A stretch of 64,000 bases of DNA from Haliea sp. E1-2-M8 (GCF_030649675.1 NZ_JAUTDR010000009.1:103577-167576); one strand, 5' to 3'. Positions 34,434 through 43,884 are shown, counted from the first letter of the stretch. Numbers and translations: made by a program. The notes: generated from the letters alone by a model not told the origin.

Positions 34434-35378
34434 TCAGCCGGCACCGTGCTCGCGCCGGAACTGGATTGGCGAGAGGCCAAATTCCGCCTTGAACGCGCGG
34501 CTGAAGTGGGATGCATCCTTGAAACCGAAGTGGTAGGCCACCTCGGCAATCGTAAATCGGGAAAAAGCGTTGTCTGCCAATGCCTGGCTGCAGCCCTGCA
34601 GGCGCAGCTGCTGGATGTAGCGACAAATCGACACACTCTCTGCCTCGAACAGCATATGCAGGTAACGCGTGGAAATGTTGTGCGCGGCGGCTATCCAGTC
34701 GGGATTCAGGCGCTGGTCACCGAGGTGCTTGCGAATGAACTGGCGGATCCTGTTGAGGTATTCCTGCTTGACCCCATTGCACAGGAGATCGCGGCGCTGG
34801 ACTTCCCCGGTGTAGCTGAGGGTGGTGGCCAGCAGGTCAATCACATTGGCCTCCAGGCGCTGCGCCAGGACGCCATCCATGTCATCCAGCTTCTGCGCGA
34901 TGGAGGTCACGAACTGCGAGAACAGGCCGTTGGCCCCGTTCTGGGCAGCCATGCGCACACCCAGGTGTCGCTCGGGCTGGTGCACACATTCCTCCATCAG
35001 CGGCGAGGGAATGGCCAGCACCACCTGGGAGTACTCGCTGGCGAAATGCAGCTCGTAGGGTTCTGAACTGAGGCACAGGGTGAAGTCCCCGGGCTGCAGG
35101 TGTGCCTCCCGCCCGCGCTGGATCACCTGGCTCTCACCCGCCACCTGCACCTTGACCAGATAGATGGAATCCGTCACCTGGCCGATATGGTGGCGACGCC
35201 GGTAGACGTCCAGGGGGGTGCTTTTGACCGCGGCAAATCCAAGCTGGCCGAGCTGGCGTGAATTCAGCAGACCGCTAAATTCGCCGGGATAACCCCGCGC
35301 CAGCTCGCAGTCCATGGGAAAAAAGGTCTCCCGGACCTGGTCATCGAAGCTTTCCAGAGATGCGGTCGTCGTCAGCAT
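34434..35378 (-). CDS. AraC-family regulator, FeaR-like
   Basis: A 314-residue regulator with an N-terminal cupin-like AraC_binding_2 domain (about residues 30-180) and a C-terminal double HTH (PDWIAAAHNISTRYLHMLF and IAEVAYHFGFKDASHFSRAF). This is the architecture of FeaR, which activates phenylethylamine oxidase and phenylacetaldehyde dehydrogenase genes in Escherichia coli. Its place just before the TonB/ALDH/amine dehydrogenase operon supports a similar job. The start at 35378 gives the usual length. The reading to 35453 overlaps the symporter gene. Confidence 0.9.
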   Translation of the reverse strand: MLTTTASLESFDDQVRETFFPMDCELARGYPGEFSGLLNSRQLGQLGFAAVKSTPLDVYRRRHHIGQVTDSIYLVKVQVAGESQVIQRGREAHLQPGDFTLCLSSEPYELHFASEYSQVVLAIPSPLMEECVHQPERHLGVRMAAQNGANGLFSQFVTSIAQKLDDMDGVLAQRLEANVIDLLATTLSYTGEVQRRDLLCNGVKQEYLNRIRQFIRKHLGDQRLNPDWIAAAHNISTRYLHMLFEAESVSICRYIQQLRLQGCSQALADNAFSRFTIAEVAYHFGFKDASHFSRAFKAEFGLSPIQFRREHGAG

Positions 35379-35415
35379 TGCCTCTCCGACTCTTGTTGCG
35401 CTGCCCAACGGCTGC

Positions 35416-36984
35416 TCAGTGTCTCGCCACCGGCGGGGGCCGGCCAGTCTCACCGAATTCCGAGCGCACCAGCAGTGAATGGTAATTGCTCCGATCGATA
35501 ACCGCTCGCTCGGAGTTATCGAGCCACGATACTACAGACATTACCAGTACCGCCAGCGGCAGGGTGAACAGGGCCGGGTAGTCGTAGGGGAACAGGGCCC
35601 GCTCAAACCCGAGCACGGATACCCACACCTGGGGACCAACCACGATCAGCGCCACGGACGACACCAGCCCGACCAGGGCGCCGGCAATCGCGCCCCGGGT
35701 GGTGAGCCCCGACCAATAGAGGGAGAGAAACAGGATGGGGAAGTTGACGGACGCTGCCACCACCATGGGCATGGTGGCAATAAAGGCCACATTCTCGTTC
35801 TGGAACAGGATACCCAGGATAATGGCGATGACGCCGATAACAACGGTCGTGATTCGGGTGAGCTGCAATTCCCTGCGGGGATCCGGCGCGCCCTTGCACA
35901 GTAGCTCCGCATAGAGGTCGTGGGATATCGCCGCGGCGCCGGACACGGTGAGACCGGCCACCACTGCCAGAATGGTGGCGAAGGTCACCGCCGACATGAA
36001 CCCGGTCAGCAGGTTGCCGCCTACCGCGGTTGCGAGGTGGATCGCCGCCATGTTGCTGCCGCCGATCAACTGGCCATCGCCGGCAAAAAACACCGGGTTG
36101 CCGTAGAGGAAGGCTACCGCGCCGAAGCCGACGATCACCAGTGCCAGGTAAAAATAGCCCATGAACAGGGATGCGTAGAAAGCCGACTTCTTGGCTTCGT
36201 GCATGTCGGGCACCGTGAACAGGCGCATCAGTATATGGGGCAGCCCCAGGGTTCCGAACAACATGGATACCAGGATCGTTGCCACCTGTACCGGCGAATC
36301 GAACAACACGCCCGGAGCCAGAATGCGCTCACCCTGGGGGTGCTTTGCCACCGCGGTCGCAAACAGGGTCTCCAGGCTGAAGCCGCTCAGGTACATGACC
36401 ATGAACGCCGTGATCGTGACCCCGGTCATCAACAGGATTGCCTTGATGATCTGCACCCAGGTAGTGGCCAACATGCCGCCGAAGGTCACATAGGCCAGTA
36501 CCAGCACGCTGATGCCAATGACCGCCACTTCATAGGGCAAGCCGAACAGCAGCTGGATCAGGGTGCCGGCACCCACCATCTGCGCTATCAGGTACAGCAC
36601 CACCACCACAATGGTGCCGCCCACCGCAACCAGGCGTATCCGGGTTCGCTCCAGGCGCTGGGAGACAACGTCGACAAAGGTAAAGCTGCCCAGATTGCGC
36701 ACCCGTCGCGCCAGCAGGAACAGCAGCAGCGGCCAGGCGGCAAACGCGCCCAGAGCCAGCACCAGGCCGTCGAAACCGCCCAGGAACATCAGCCCGGTGA
36801 TCCCCAGGAACGAGGCTGCGGACATAAAGTCGCCGGCGATAGCCGTGCCATTCTGGAGCCCGGTGATCTGGCCGCCCGCAGTATAGAAATCCTGGCTGCT
36901 GTGGGTGCGCCGGGATGCCCAGTAGCTGATGCACAGCGTCGCCACCACAAACGCCAGGAACATGCCTATGGCGACAGGATTCAC
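35416..36984 (-). CDS. Sodium:solute symporter (SSS family, ActP-like)
   Basis: A 522-residue membrane transporter with about 13 helices. The family signature region GTAIAGDFMSAASFLG and the following hydrophobic segments place it with the acetate/short-chain-acid permeases (ActP). It starts with GTG at 36984, directly after the TAG of the DUF485 gene, with GGAGGAG about 6 bases upstream. The pair with DUF485 is the actP-yjcH arrangement. Near an arylacetate-forming operon it may import a carboxylate such as acetate or phenylacetate. Substrate is inferred. Confidence 0.93.
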   Translation of the reverse strand: MNPVAIGMFLAFVVATLCISYWASRRTHSSQDFYTAGGQITGLQNGTAIAGDFMSAASFLGITGLMFLGGFDGLVLALGAFAAWPLLLFLLARRVRNLGSFTFVDVVSQRLERTRIRLVAVGGTIVVVVLYLIAQMVGAGTLIQLLFGLPYEVAVIGISVLVLAYVTFGGMLATTWVQIIKAILLMTGVTITAFMVMYLSGFSLETLFATAVAKHPQGERILAPGVLFDSPVQVATILVSMLFGTLGLPHILMRLFTVPDMHEAKKSAFYASLFMGYFYLALVIVGFGAVAFLYGNPVFFAGDGQLIGGSNMAAIHLATAVGGNLLTGFMSAVTFATILAVVAGLTVSGAAAISHDLYAELLCKGAPDPRRELQLTRITTVVIGVIAIILGILFQNENVAFIATMPMVVAASVNFPILFLSLYWSGLTTRGAIAGALVGLVSSVALIVVGPQVWVSVLGFERALFPYDYPALFTLPLAVLVMSVVSWLDNSERAVIDRSNYHSLLVRSEFGETGRPPPVARH

Positions 36985-37245
36985 CTAAGACTCCTCCCCG
37001 GAACGGGTGGTGGCCTGGTTGAGGACCAGGAACACCAGTTCCAGCAGGATGAAGAAGATCACCAGCGAGACAAACATGAGCAGGGATCCGGTGACATGCG
37101 ACGCCCCCAAACGCTCCGCAAGGCTGTCGCCGACAGCGGTCCAGTTGAGGACAAAAGAAAAGTACAGTACCAGGGTAATCCCGGTGAACACGAAGCGACG
37201 CCGCGTTCTTGCCCTGATCACCCGGAGTTTGGCGGCTTCGTCCAT
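36985..37245 (-). CDS. DUF485 small membrane protein (YjcH-like)
   Basis: An 86-residue protein with two membrane helices (about residues 18-40 and 52-76) and a basic N-terminus (RARTRRRF). DUF485 proteins precede SSS-type acetate permeases and probably assist them. Its stop is immediately followed by the symporter GTG. It is the first gene of a DUF485-symporter-AraC unit on the minus strand. Confidence 0.9.
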   Translation of the reverse strand: MDEAAKLRVIRARTRRRFVFTGITLVLYFSFVLNWTAVGDSLAERLGASHVTGSLLMFVSLVIFFILLELVFLVLNQATTRSGEES

Positions 37246-37345
37246 GCGTCTTCCCGGAGGTTTATAGTTTTGTGGCTGGGTCGGCCACGGACTATACCAG
37301 CGCAGCCCCGGCAGCCGTCAACGATTCGCGGTAGCAAATGTCCAT

Positions 37346-38794
37346 TCAGCGCTTGATCTGGCTCTCCAGCATTTTGGCGATCTTCTCACCGTAGGGCGGC
37401 AGGGTTCCGGCCAGCTTGGCAATATTCACCCAGCCTTCCTCATAGACGCCGCGGGCGTGACTGAAGGTGCGGAAGCCGTCGCGGCCGCGGTAGTTGCCCA
37501 TGCCGCTGTGGCCGATACCGCCGAAGGGCAGGTCGTCACAACCTACCTGGGTGGCGATCGCGTTCACCGCCACGCCACCGGAACTGGTCCGGCCCAGCAC
37601 GCGCTCCTTTTCCGCCTTGTCGGTACCGAAGTAGTACAGGGCCAGCGGCTTTTCCCGCGCATTGATGTAGTCGATCACCTCCTCGATGGCGCTGTAGGTC
37701 TTGATGCACAGCAGCGGGCCGAAAATCTCCTGGGTCATGCAGGCGAGGTCCTCCGCGGGGTCGATCAACAGATGCAGGGCAATCGTGTGCGCGGCCGGAT
37801 CGGAAATGTCTTCCCCCGGCGGGCACAGCGGCACCACCCGCACACCCTGGTCGCGCGCTTCCTCGATATAGCCGCTGATGCGGCCAAAGTGGCGCTCGTT
37901 GACGCAGGCGACAAAGTCCGGGTTGCCCTGGATGGTGGGAAACATCCCGGCAATGACCGCCTGGCATTGGCGTACGAACGCCTCCAGCTGATGCCTGGGG
38001 ACGAAGCAGTAGTCCGGGCTGACACAGAGTTGACCGCCGTTCATGGCCTTCCCGGTGATAATGGTTTCAGCGGCCTTGCGCAGATCCCCCTGCGCCGACA
38101 CTATCACCGGCGACTTGCCGCCCAGTTCCAGGGTCACCGGCACCAGGTTTTCCGCCGCGGCCCGCATGACATGGCGGCCAATACCGGTGGCACCGGTAAA
38201 GATCAGGTGGTCGAAACGCAGGCTGCTGAAGGCCGCGCCCACCTCTGGCCCGCCAGTCACCATGCAAATCTCCGAGGGCTCAAAATATTCGGCAAACAGG
38301 CGCTGCATCAGTTCGGCCGTGGCCGGCGTGAACTCGGACGGCTTGATCATGGCGCGGTTGCCGGCCCCCAGCACATCCGCCAGCGGGCTGAAGATCATGT
38401 TGATCGGCACATTCCAGGGCGTCATGATCCCGACCACACCCTTGGGCTGGTACTGTACGTAGGCTTTGGCACCGAGGAAATTCATCGGCATCAGCGGTGT
38501 GCGGCGTTCGGGCTTCATCCATTTTTTCAGGTTTTTTTTCACATGCTTGAGGCTGCCGACGGAGTTCATCACATCCATCATCAGTGTGACGTAGCGCGAG
38601 CGACAACCAAAATCCCGTTCCACCGCCTCGCAAATCGCATCCTTGTGATCCACCAGCAGCGCAATGCAGCGGTCGAGCCGGTCGATGCGGGTGGCGAGGG
38701 TGACTTCGCCTTCGGCGCGAAACGCCGTGCGCTGGTTGTCCAGCAGAGCCGCAAGCGGCGCGGCAACCGGTTTCGGGGCAAGGGCCTGGTTCAT
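37346..38794 (-). CDS. Aldehyde dehydrogenase (coniferyl-aldehyde dehydrogenase-like)
   Basis: A 482-residue ALDH with catalytic C257 (GGQLCVSP) and E223 (TLELGGKSP). The sequence style (KHVKKNLKKWMKPERR) is that of the CALDH/fatty aldehyde group, and the C-terminal tail is long and hydrophobic-basic as in membrane-associated fatty aldehyde dehydrogenases. The ATG overlaps the stop of the GMC oxidoreductase gene (ATGA). It would perform the final aldehyde-to-acid step after the P450 and alcohol oxidation. Confidence 0.94.
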   Translation of the reverse strand: MNQALAPKPVAAPLAALLDNQRTAFRAEGEVTLATRIDRLDRCIALLVDHKDAICEAVERDFGCRSRYVTLMMDVMNSVGSLKHVKKNLKKWMKPERRTPLMPMNFLGAKAYVQYQPKGVVGIMTPWNVPINMIFSPLADVLGAGNRAMIKPSEFTPATAELMQRLFAEYFEPSEICMVTGGPEVGAAFSSLRFDHLIFTGATGIGRHVMRAAAENLVPVTLELGGKSPVIVSAQGDLRKAAETIITGKAMNGGQLCVSPDYCFVPRHQLEAFVRQCQAVIAGMFPTIQGNPDFVACVNERHFGRISGYIEEARDQGVRVVPLCPPGEDISDPAAHTIALHLLIDPAEDLACMTQEIFGPLLCIKTYSAIEEVIDYINAREKPLALYYFGTDKAEKERVLGRTSSGGVAVNAIATQVGCDDLPFGGIGHSGMGNYRGRDGFRTFSHARGVYEEGWVNIAKLAGTLPPYGEKIAKMLESQIKR

Positions 38795-40455
38795 GATGCG
38801 AATTCCTCAGCGACAGTGGCTTGTACATGGGTGAGCACCCCCGCATCCTCCAGAACCATGTCCGCGGCTTTCTCGGCAATCATGATGGTGGGGGCGTTGG
38901 TATTGCCGGAGACAATGGTGGGCATGATCGATGCGTCTACCACCCGCAGGCCATCGACGCCGCGCACCCGCAAACGTTCGTCCACCACCGCCAGCGGGTC
39001 ACTGCCCATTTTGCAGGTGCCGACCGGGTGGTACACGGACTCGGCAATCTCGGCTATATAGGCGAGAATCTCGGTGTCGGTCTGCACCCGCTCGCCGGGC
39101 AGATACTCCCGGTCGCGGTAGCCGTTGAAGGTGGCGGCGGCGAAGATCTCCCGCACTTTCCTTACCGCGGCAATGATGGCCTGACGGTCGTGTTCCGTGT
39201 CCAGGTAGCGGGCGATGATGGCCGGCGCCATCTCCGGCAGACCGCTGCGGATGTGCACGCTGCCACGGCTGGTCGGGTGCAGGTGGCAGACCGTGGCGGT
39301 AGTGCCCGGAAGGGTCTTCATCACCCCGCTGGCGTCGGGCTCGCCGGCGGCGGGAGTAAAGTGAATCTGGGCATCGGGGCGCGCCTGCGCCGCCGAGGTG
39401 CGGAAAAACGCGCCTACCTGGGAGGCCGGATGCGCCAGCAGGCCGCGGCCAGTGGCAAAGTACTTTGCAATGTTGCCCGCCAGCGCCAGCGGCCGGCTCT
39501 CCTCGTAAAAGGTCCTGACCCCCTGCAAACCCTGGATCACGTTAACGGTGAGATGATCCTGCAGGTTCTCCCCCACTCCGGGCAGATCCTGCACCACCTT
39601 GATATTAAGCGCGTCCAGACGTTTGCCGTCGCCGATGCCGGACAGTTCCAGCAACTGCGGGCTGTTGATGACGCCGCCACAGAGCAGCACCTCCCGCCGG
39701 CTGTGTGCACGGTGGGTCTGCTCTTTTTTGCGCTGCCGGGTTTTATACTCCACCCCCACCGCGCGGCCGTCTTCGAGCAACACCCGCTGTACCCGGGCAC
39801 CGGTCACCAGGGTAAGGTTGGGGCGCGAGCGGCACAGGGCCAGGTAGGTCTTGCTGGTACTCTGGCGCCGGCCCTTGCGGGTATTGAGCTGGTAGTAGCC
39901 TGCGCCTTCCTGCTGCGGTCCGTTGAAGTCCGCATTGAAGGGTAGCCCCGTTTCCATCGCCGCCTGCACGAACATGTCCGCGGGCAGCATTTTGTCTTGC
40001 GCGGCAACTTCCTCCACCCACAGCGGCCCGCCGGTGCCATGCAGCGCGTTGCCGCCCTCGGCCTTGTGCTCGGCGCGACGAAAATAAGGCAGCACGCTGT
40101 CGAAGTCCCAGCCCTCGCCGCCGGCATTGGCCCAGCCATCGTAGTCCTCGCGCTGGCCGCGCACATAGATCATGCCGTTGATGGAGCTGGTGCCGCCCAG
40201 AACCTTGCCGCGAGGCCAGGCGATACGGCGGTTGCCCAGGTGCTGCTCCGGGTCGGTTTCATAGCACCAGTTCACCGCGGGATTCTTCATCAGGAAAGCG
40301 AATCCCAGCGGGATCTGGATCATGGGGTTGCGGTCGGGGCCGCCGGCTTCCAGCAGCAGTACCTTGCGGCTGGCTTCCCGCGACAGGCGGCAGGCCAGGG
40401 CGCAGCCGGCCGACCCGGCGCCAACAATGATGTAGTCGTACTGCTCTACTGACAC
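38791..40455 (-). CDS. GMC-family FAD alcohol dehydrogenase
   Basis: A 554-residue glucose-methanol-choline oxidoreductase. The FAD motif GAGSAG is at 12-17, followed by PRGKVLGGTSSINGMIYVRG and the C-terminal active-site His in ESVYHPVGTCKMG and Asn in GNTNAPTIM. It resembles choline dehydrogenase and AlkJ-type alkanol dehydrogenases. It starts 4 bases after the P450 stop and overlaps the aldehyde dehydrogenase start. In this operon it most likely oxidises the primary alcohol made by the P450 to an aldehyde. Confidence 0.94.
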   Translation of the reverse strand: MSVEQYDYIIVGAGSAGCALACRLSREASRKVLLLEAGGPDRNPMIQIPLGFAFLMKNPAVNWCYETDPEQHLGNRRIAWPRGKVLGGTSSINGMIYVRGQREDYDGWANAGGEGWDFDSVLPYFRRAEHKAEGGNALHGTGGPLWVEEVAAQDKMLPADMFVQAAMETGLPFNADFNGPQQEGAGYYQLNTRKGRRQSTSKTYLALCRSRPNLTLVTGARVQRVLLEDGRAVGVEYKTRQRKKEQTHRAHSRREVLLCGGVINSPQLLELSGIGDGKRLDALNIKVVQDLPGVGENLQDHLTVNVIQGLQGVRTFYEESRPLALAGNIAKYFATGRGLLAHPASQVGAFFRTSAAQARPDAQIHFTPAAGEPDASGVMKTLPGTTATVCHLHPTSRGSVHIRSGLPEMAPAIIARYLDTEHDRQAIIAAVRKVREIFAAATFNGYRDREYLPGERVQTDTEILAYIAEIAESVYHPVGTCKMGSDPLAVVDERLRVRGVDGLRVVDASIMPTIVSGNTNAPTIMIAEKAADMVLEDAGVLTHVQATVAEEFAS

Positions 40456-40459
40456 CGGT

Positions 40460-41698
40460 TCAGCCCTCCGGATCGAAGCGAATATGCATGTCTTTCATGC
40501 CATTCACGAAAAACGACTGCACGTAGCGCGGCGGCGCCACAAACTGCGGATTGCGCAGGCGCGGGATGATCTCCTCCAGCATGATGCGCAACTCCAGCCG
40601 GGCCAGGTGCGAGCCGATGCAGAAGTGCTGGCCAATGCCGAAGGAGCGTAACTGGTTGGCAAGATCCGGCTGGCGCTCGGCGCGGCGCACGTCAAAGCGG
40701 GTGGCGTCATCCCCGAACACGTCCTCGTCGTGGTTGATAGTGTGGTAGTGAAGCACGAGCTTGTCGCCCTTGCGCACCTGCTGGCCGCCGATATCCACAT
40801 CCTCCATGGCGGTGCGGCGCATGGCGGTAAAGGCGGTGTTATAGCGCAGAATTTCCTCACAGGCATCCGGGATACGCTCCGGGTTGTCGACCAGGTATTG
40901 CAGCTGTTCCGGGTGCTCTATCAACAGGCGCATGCCGTGGGAAAGCACCGTGCGGGTAGACTCATTGCCCCCCACCAGGATCAGGATGAACATCCAGCCG
41001 AACTCTTCCTCGGTGATGGTGCGCCCCTTCACCTCGCCTTCCAGCAGGTCCTGCAGCAGTCCCGGCTGCGGGTTTTTGCGGTGCTTTTCCGCCAGCTGCA
41101 TGGCGTAACCGATTACCTCCGCGGAGGCGATCTGCCCAGCCTCCTCGGACACCGACATCTCCGGGTCATCGGCGAAGATCATGGTGTTGGTCCAGGTGAA
41201 AAACTCCTTGCGGTCCTCAATCGGGACGCCAAGCAGCTCGAGGATCGCTATCAGCGGCAGCTCGGCCGCGACCTCCTCGACAAATTCGCACTCCCCGCGA
41301 CTCGCAACCGCATCGACAATCCGTTTGGCGTGCTCGCGCAGGCTGGGTTCGTAGGCCATGATCTTGGCCGGGGTGAACGCGGCGCGAACGATGCGGCGCA
41401 CGATCTGGTGCTCCGGCGGGTCCATGCCGATGATGGTACGGCGATGCACTTCCGCGACCAGCCAGTCATCATACTCCGTGGGGAACGGTGAACGCTCGGC
41501 AGAAGAAAACCGTTGCGGGTTCTTGCAGATCTCGTCCAGCTCCCGCTGCCGGGTCACCACCCAGTAGGGCACCCCGGTGAGGGGATCATCCAGCTTTACC
41601 AGCGGGCCCGCCTCCCGGATCCGGGCCAGTTCCGCATAGGGCATGCCCTCAACATAGGTGGTGGGGTCGAGCAAATTGGCAAAGGGACAGCCTGACAT
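40460..41698 (-). CDS. Cytochrome P450
   Basis: A 412-residue bacterial P450. The I-helix motif is ILVGGNESTRTV, ExxR is EEILR, and the heme loop FGIGQHFCIG puts the thiolate at C360. The start at 41698 has GGAG about 7 bases ahead. The in-frame stretch to 41788 has no ribosome site and is rejected. It is first of a three-gene operon with the GMC dehydrogenase and the aldehyde dehydrogenase, so it probably hydroxylates a terminal methyl group on an alkyl, terpenoid or steroid side chain. It is divergent from the 10095-11432 P450 in sequence. Confidence 0.94.
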   Translation of the reverse strand: MSGCPFANLLDPTTYVEGMPYAELARIREAGPLVKLDDPLTGVPYWVVTRQRELDEICKNPQRFSSAERSPFPTEYDDWLVAEVHRRTIIGMDPPEHQIVRRIVRAAFTPAKIMAYEPSLREHAKRIVDAVASRGECEFVEEVAAELPLIAILELLGVPIEDRKEFFTWTNTMIFADDPEMSVSEEAGQIASAEVIGYAMQLAEKHRKNPQPGLLQDLLEGEVKGRTITEEEFGWMFILILVGGNESTRTVLSHGMRLLIEHPEQLQYLVDNPERIPDACEEILRYNTAFTAMRRTAMEDVDIGGQQVRKGDKLVLHYHTINHDEDVFGDDATRFDVRRAERQPDLANQLRSFGIGQHFCIGSHLARLELRIMLEEIIPRLRNPQFVAPPRYVQSFFVNGMKDMHIRFDPEG

Positions 41699-41861
41699 GG
41701 GGAGCTCCGTTCCTGGAAAGTGGTGGCACCACGACAATGCGACATAATTGCACATTTGTATAGTCTTGTGGAGTGTTCTGCTTGTCAAACCGGGTGTTTT
41801 AAGCCGGCCTTAAGCTGGCGGGGCTAGGCTGTCCACAGCCGCAACCAACCCTGGAGACAAC

Positions 41862-43853
41862 TTGTTGTTACCATCTGCGCCACCCGCTATCCGCATGTTG
41901 CTGAACGCGTTTTTACTGGGGCTTTTGCTCCTGCTCACGGCCCGGCTGGGCCTGGTGCTATGGCACCTGGACCGCGTTAGCGCGTCTGGCCTGCTGCCGC
42001 AGGTTTTTCTGCACGGGCTGCGGGCCGACAGCATCATGATGAGCCTGCTACTGCTGCCACCGGCGCTGCTGCTGCCACTGGCCTGGTGGCGACGGAGCTG
42101 GCCCCTCTGGCGCCTGCTGGCGGCGGCGTGGCTGGCGCTCTGCCTCCTGTTGCTGGTATTCATGGAGGCCTCAACTCCGGCCTTCCTGGGGCAGTACGAG
42201 GCACGCCCCAATCGCCTGTTCTTCGAATACCTGGCGTGGCCCGGCGAGACCCTGCGGATGCTCTGGGGCGGCTTCCGGCTGCAACTGCTGGCCAGTAGCG
42301 GGCTCATTGCCCTGGCGGCACTGGTGGCGGCCCTGTGGCTGCGACGGACGGTCGTCGAGCTTCCGTTCCAGAAACCCGCATGGCATACGGTGGCCGCCTG
42401 GCCGCTGCTGCTGCTTGCGCTGGTCATGGGCGTTCGCTCCACCCTGGACCACCGCCCGCTCAACCCGTCCTGGTTCGCCTTTGCCAGCGATAACCTGGTG
42501 AACCAGTTGATGCTCAACTCCACCTGGTCCCTGGCCCACGCGGTGTACAACCTGCGCCACGAATCCCATGCCGGGGAGCGCTACGGCAAAATGACTGAGG
42601 CGGAGATACTGCAGACGGTAAAAACCACGGCTGCGGACTACGGCATCACCGATTTTGCCGACCATACCGGGCTGCCCACACTGCGCCACCAGAGCAGCAC
42701 CCGTACCGACGAGCGCCACCTGAACCTGGTCATTATCCTGGAGGAAAGTCTGGGGGCGACATATGTGGGTGCACTGGGTGGCATTGAGGGTCTAACCCCT
42801 AATCTGCAGCGACTGGGCGAGCAAGGCTGGTGGTTCGAAAACCTCTATGCCACCGGAACGCGCTCCGTGCGCGGCATCGAGGCCGTGACCACCGGGTTCC
42901 TGCCGACACCGGCCAGGGCCGTGGTCAAGCTGCTGGGGTCGCGTGGCGGCTTTTTCACCCTGGCGGCCCTGCTCGGGCGCGAGGGCTACCACAGCGAATT
43001 CATCTACGGTGGCGAGGGGCATTTCGACAATATGGCGGGGTTCTTCCTCGCCAACGGCTTTGACCAGGTTATCGACGAGCGGGACTACGAGAGCCCGGTA
43101 TTCGAGGGCAGCTGGGGCGTTTCCGACGAGGACCTGTTCGCCAAGACCGATGAGCGCCTGCAGCAGCACCACGCTACCGGCCAGCCGTCCTTCAGCCTGG
43201 TGTTCACCTCATCCAACCATACCCCCTTCGACTACCCCGAGGGCCGCATCGAACTGTATGAAGAACCGGCCGCCACGGAAAACAACGCCATCCGCTACGC
43301 CGATTACGCCCTCGGCCAGTTTTTCGCCAGGGCCCGTAGCCGCGACTACTGGCAGGACACGGTGTTTGTGGTGGTCGCCGATCACGACAACCAGGTGGTG
43401 GGCGACAACCTGGTGCCGGTAGAGCGGTTTCACATTCCGGGACTGATCCTGGGCGCCGACATCGACCCACGGCGTATCAAAACCGTCGCCAGCCAGATCG
43501 ATCTGCCAACCACGGCCCTGTCGCTAATCGGCATCAGCGCCAACCATCCCATGCTGGGGCGCGACTTCAGCACGGTCGGTGACCAGGAGGATGGGCGCGC
43601 CATGATGCAATTCGGTGACCGCTTCGTGTGGATGGAAAACAGCAGACTGGTGATTCTCGCACCGGAGCAGGCACCGGTGTTCGCACATTACGATTCCGCT
43701 AAAAAGCAGGTGACGCCCGTTGCTGGACTGCCACCCGAGGCACACCGACGCGCCCTGGCCCATGCCCTGCTCCCATCCTGGCTCTACCGCTCCGGGGGCT
43801 ACAGCCTGGAACCGGTCCCGGTCGCAGCCCCGAAACAGGTCGACGCTGGCTGA
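41862..43853 (+). CDS. LTA-synthase-like membrane sulfatase/phosphotransferase
   Basis: A 663-residue protein with about five N-terminal membrane helices (to about residue 190) and an extracytoplasmic alkaline-phosphatase-fold domain. Metal and nucleophile motifs include the Glu in IILEESLGATYVG, the Thr of YATGTRSVRG, and VADHDNQVVG. In Gram-negatives such enzymes transfer phosphoglycerol or phosphoethanolamine to glycans. The best start is TTG at 41862 or 41865, with GGAG 5-8 bases upstream. The first ATG, at 41895, would shorten the N-terminus by 11 residues. No clear operon partner. Confidence 0.88.
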   Translation: MLLPSAPPAIRMLLNAFLLGLLLLLTARLGLVLWHLDRVSASGLLPQVFLHGLRADSIMMSLLLLPPALLLPLAWWRRSWPLWRLLAAAWLALCLLLLVFMEASTPAFLGQYEARPNRLFFEYLAWPGETLRMLWGGFRLQLLASSGLIALAALVAALWLRRTVVELPFQKPAWHTVAAWPLLLLALVMGVRSTLDHRPLNPSWFAFASDNLVNQLMLNSTWSLAHAVYNLRHESHAGERYGKMTEAEILQTVKTTAADYGITDFADHTGLPTLRHQSSTRTDERHLNLVIILEESLGATYVGALGGIEGLTPNLQRLGEQGWWFENLYATGTRSVRGIEAVTTGFLPTPARAVVKLLGSRGGFFTLAALLGREGYHSEFIYGGEGHFDNMAGFFLANGFDQVIDERDYESPVFEGSWGVSDEDLFAKTDERLQQHHATGQPSFSLVFTSSNHTPFDYPEGRIELYEEPAATENNAIRYADYALGQFFARARSRDYWQDTVFVVVADHDNQVVGDNLVPVERFHIPGLILGADIDPRRIKTVASQIDLPTTALSLIGISANHPMLGRDFSTVGDQEDGRAMMQFGDRFVWMENSRLVILAPEQAPVFAHYDSAKKQVTPVAGLPPEAHRRALAHALLPSWLYRSGGYSLEPVPVAAPKQVDAG

Positions 43854-43884
43854 AGCACTCGCCACCAGCAACAGGCGCAGGGAT

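Noticed and set aside
32093..34492. Plus-strand open frame of 799 codons
   Set aside because: Antisense to the second TonB receptor gene, low-complexity Gly/Val/Gln-rich sequence with no family match.
35920..37356. Plus-strand His/Gln-rich frame of 478 codons
   Set aside because: Antisense to the sodium symporter and DUF485 genes. The composition is a shadow of membrane-helix codons.
43854..43884. Rho-independent terminator between the LTA-synthase-like gene and mntP
   Set aside because: The 31-base gap has no stem-loop followed by a T-run.
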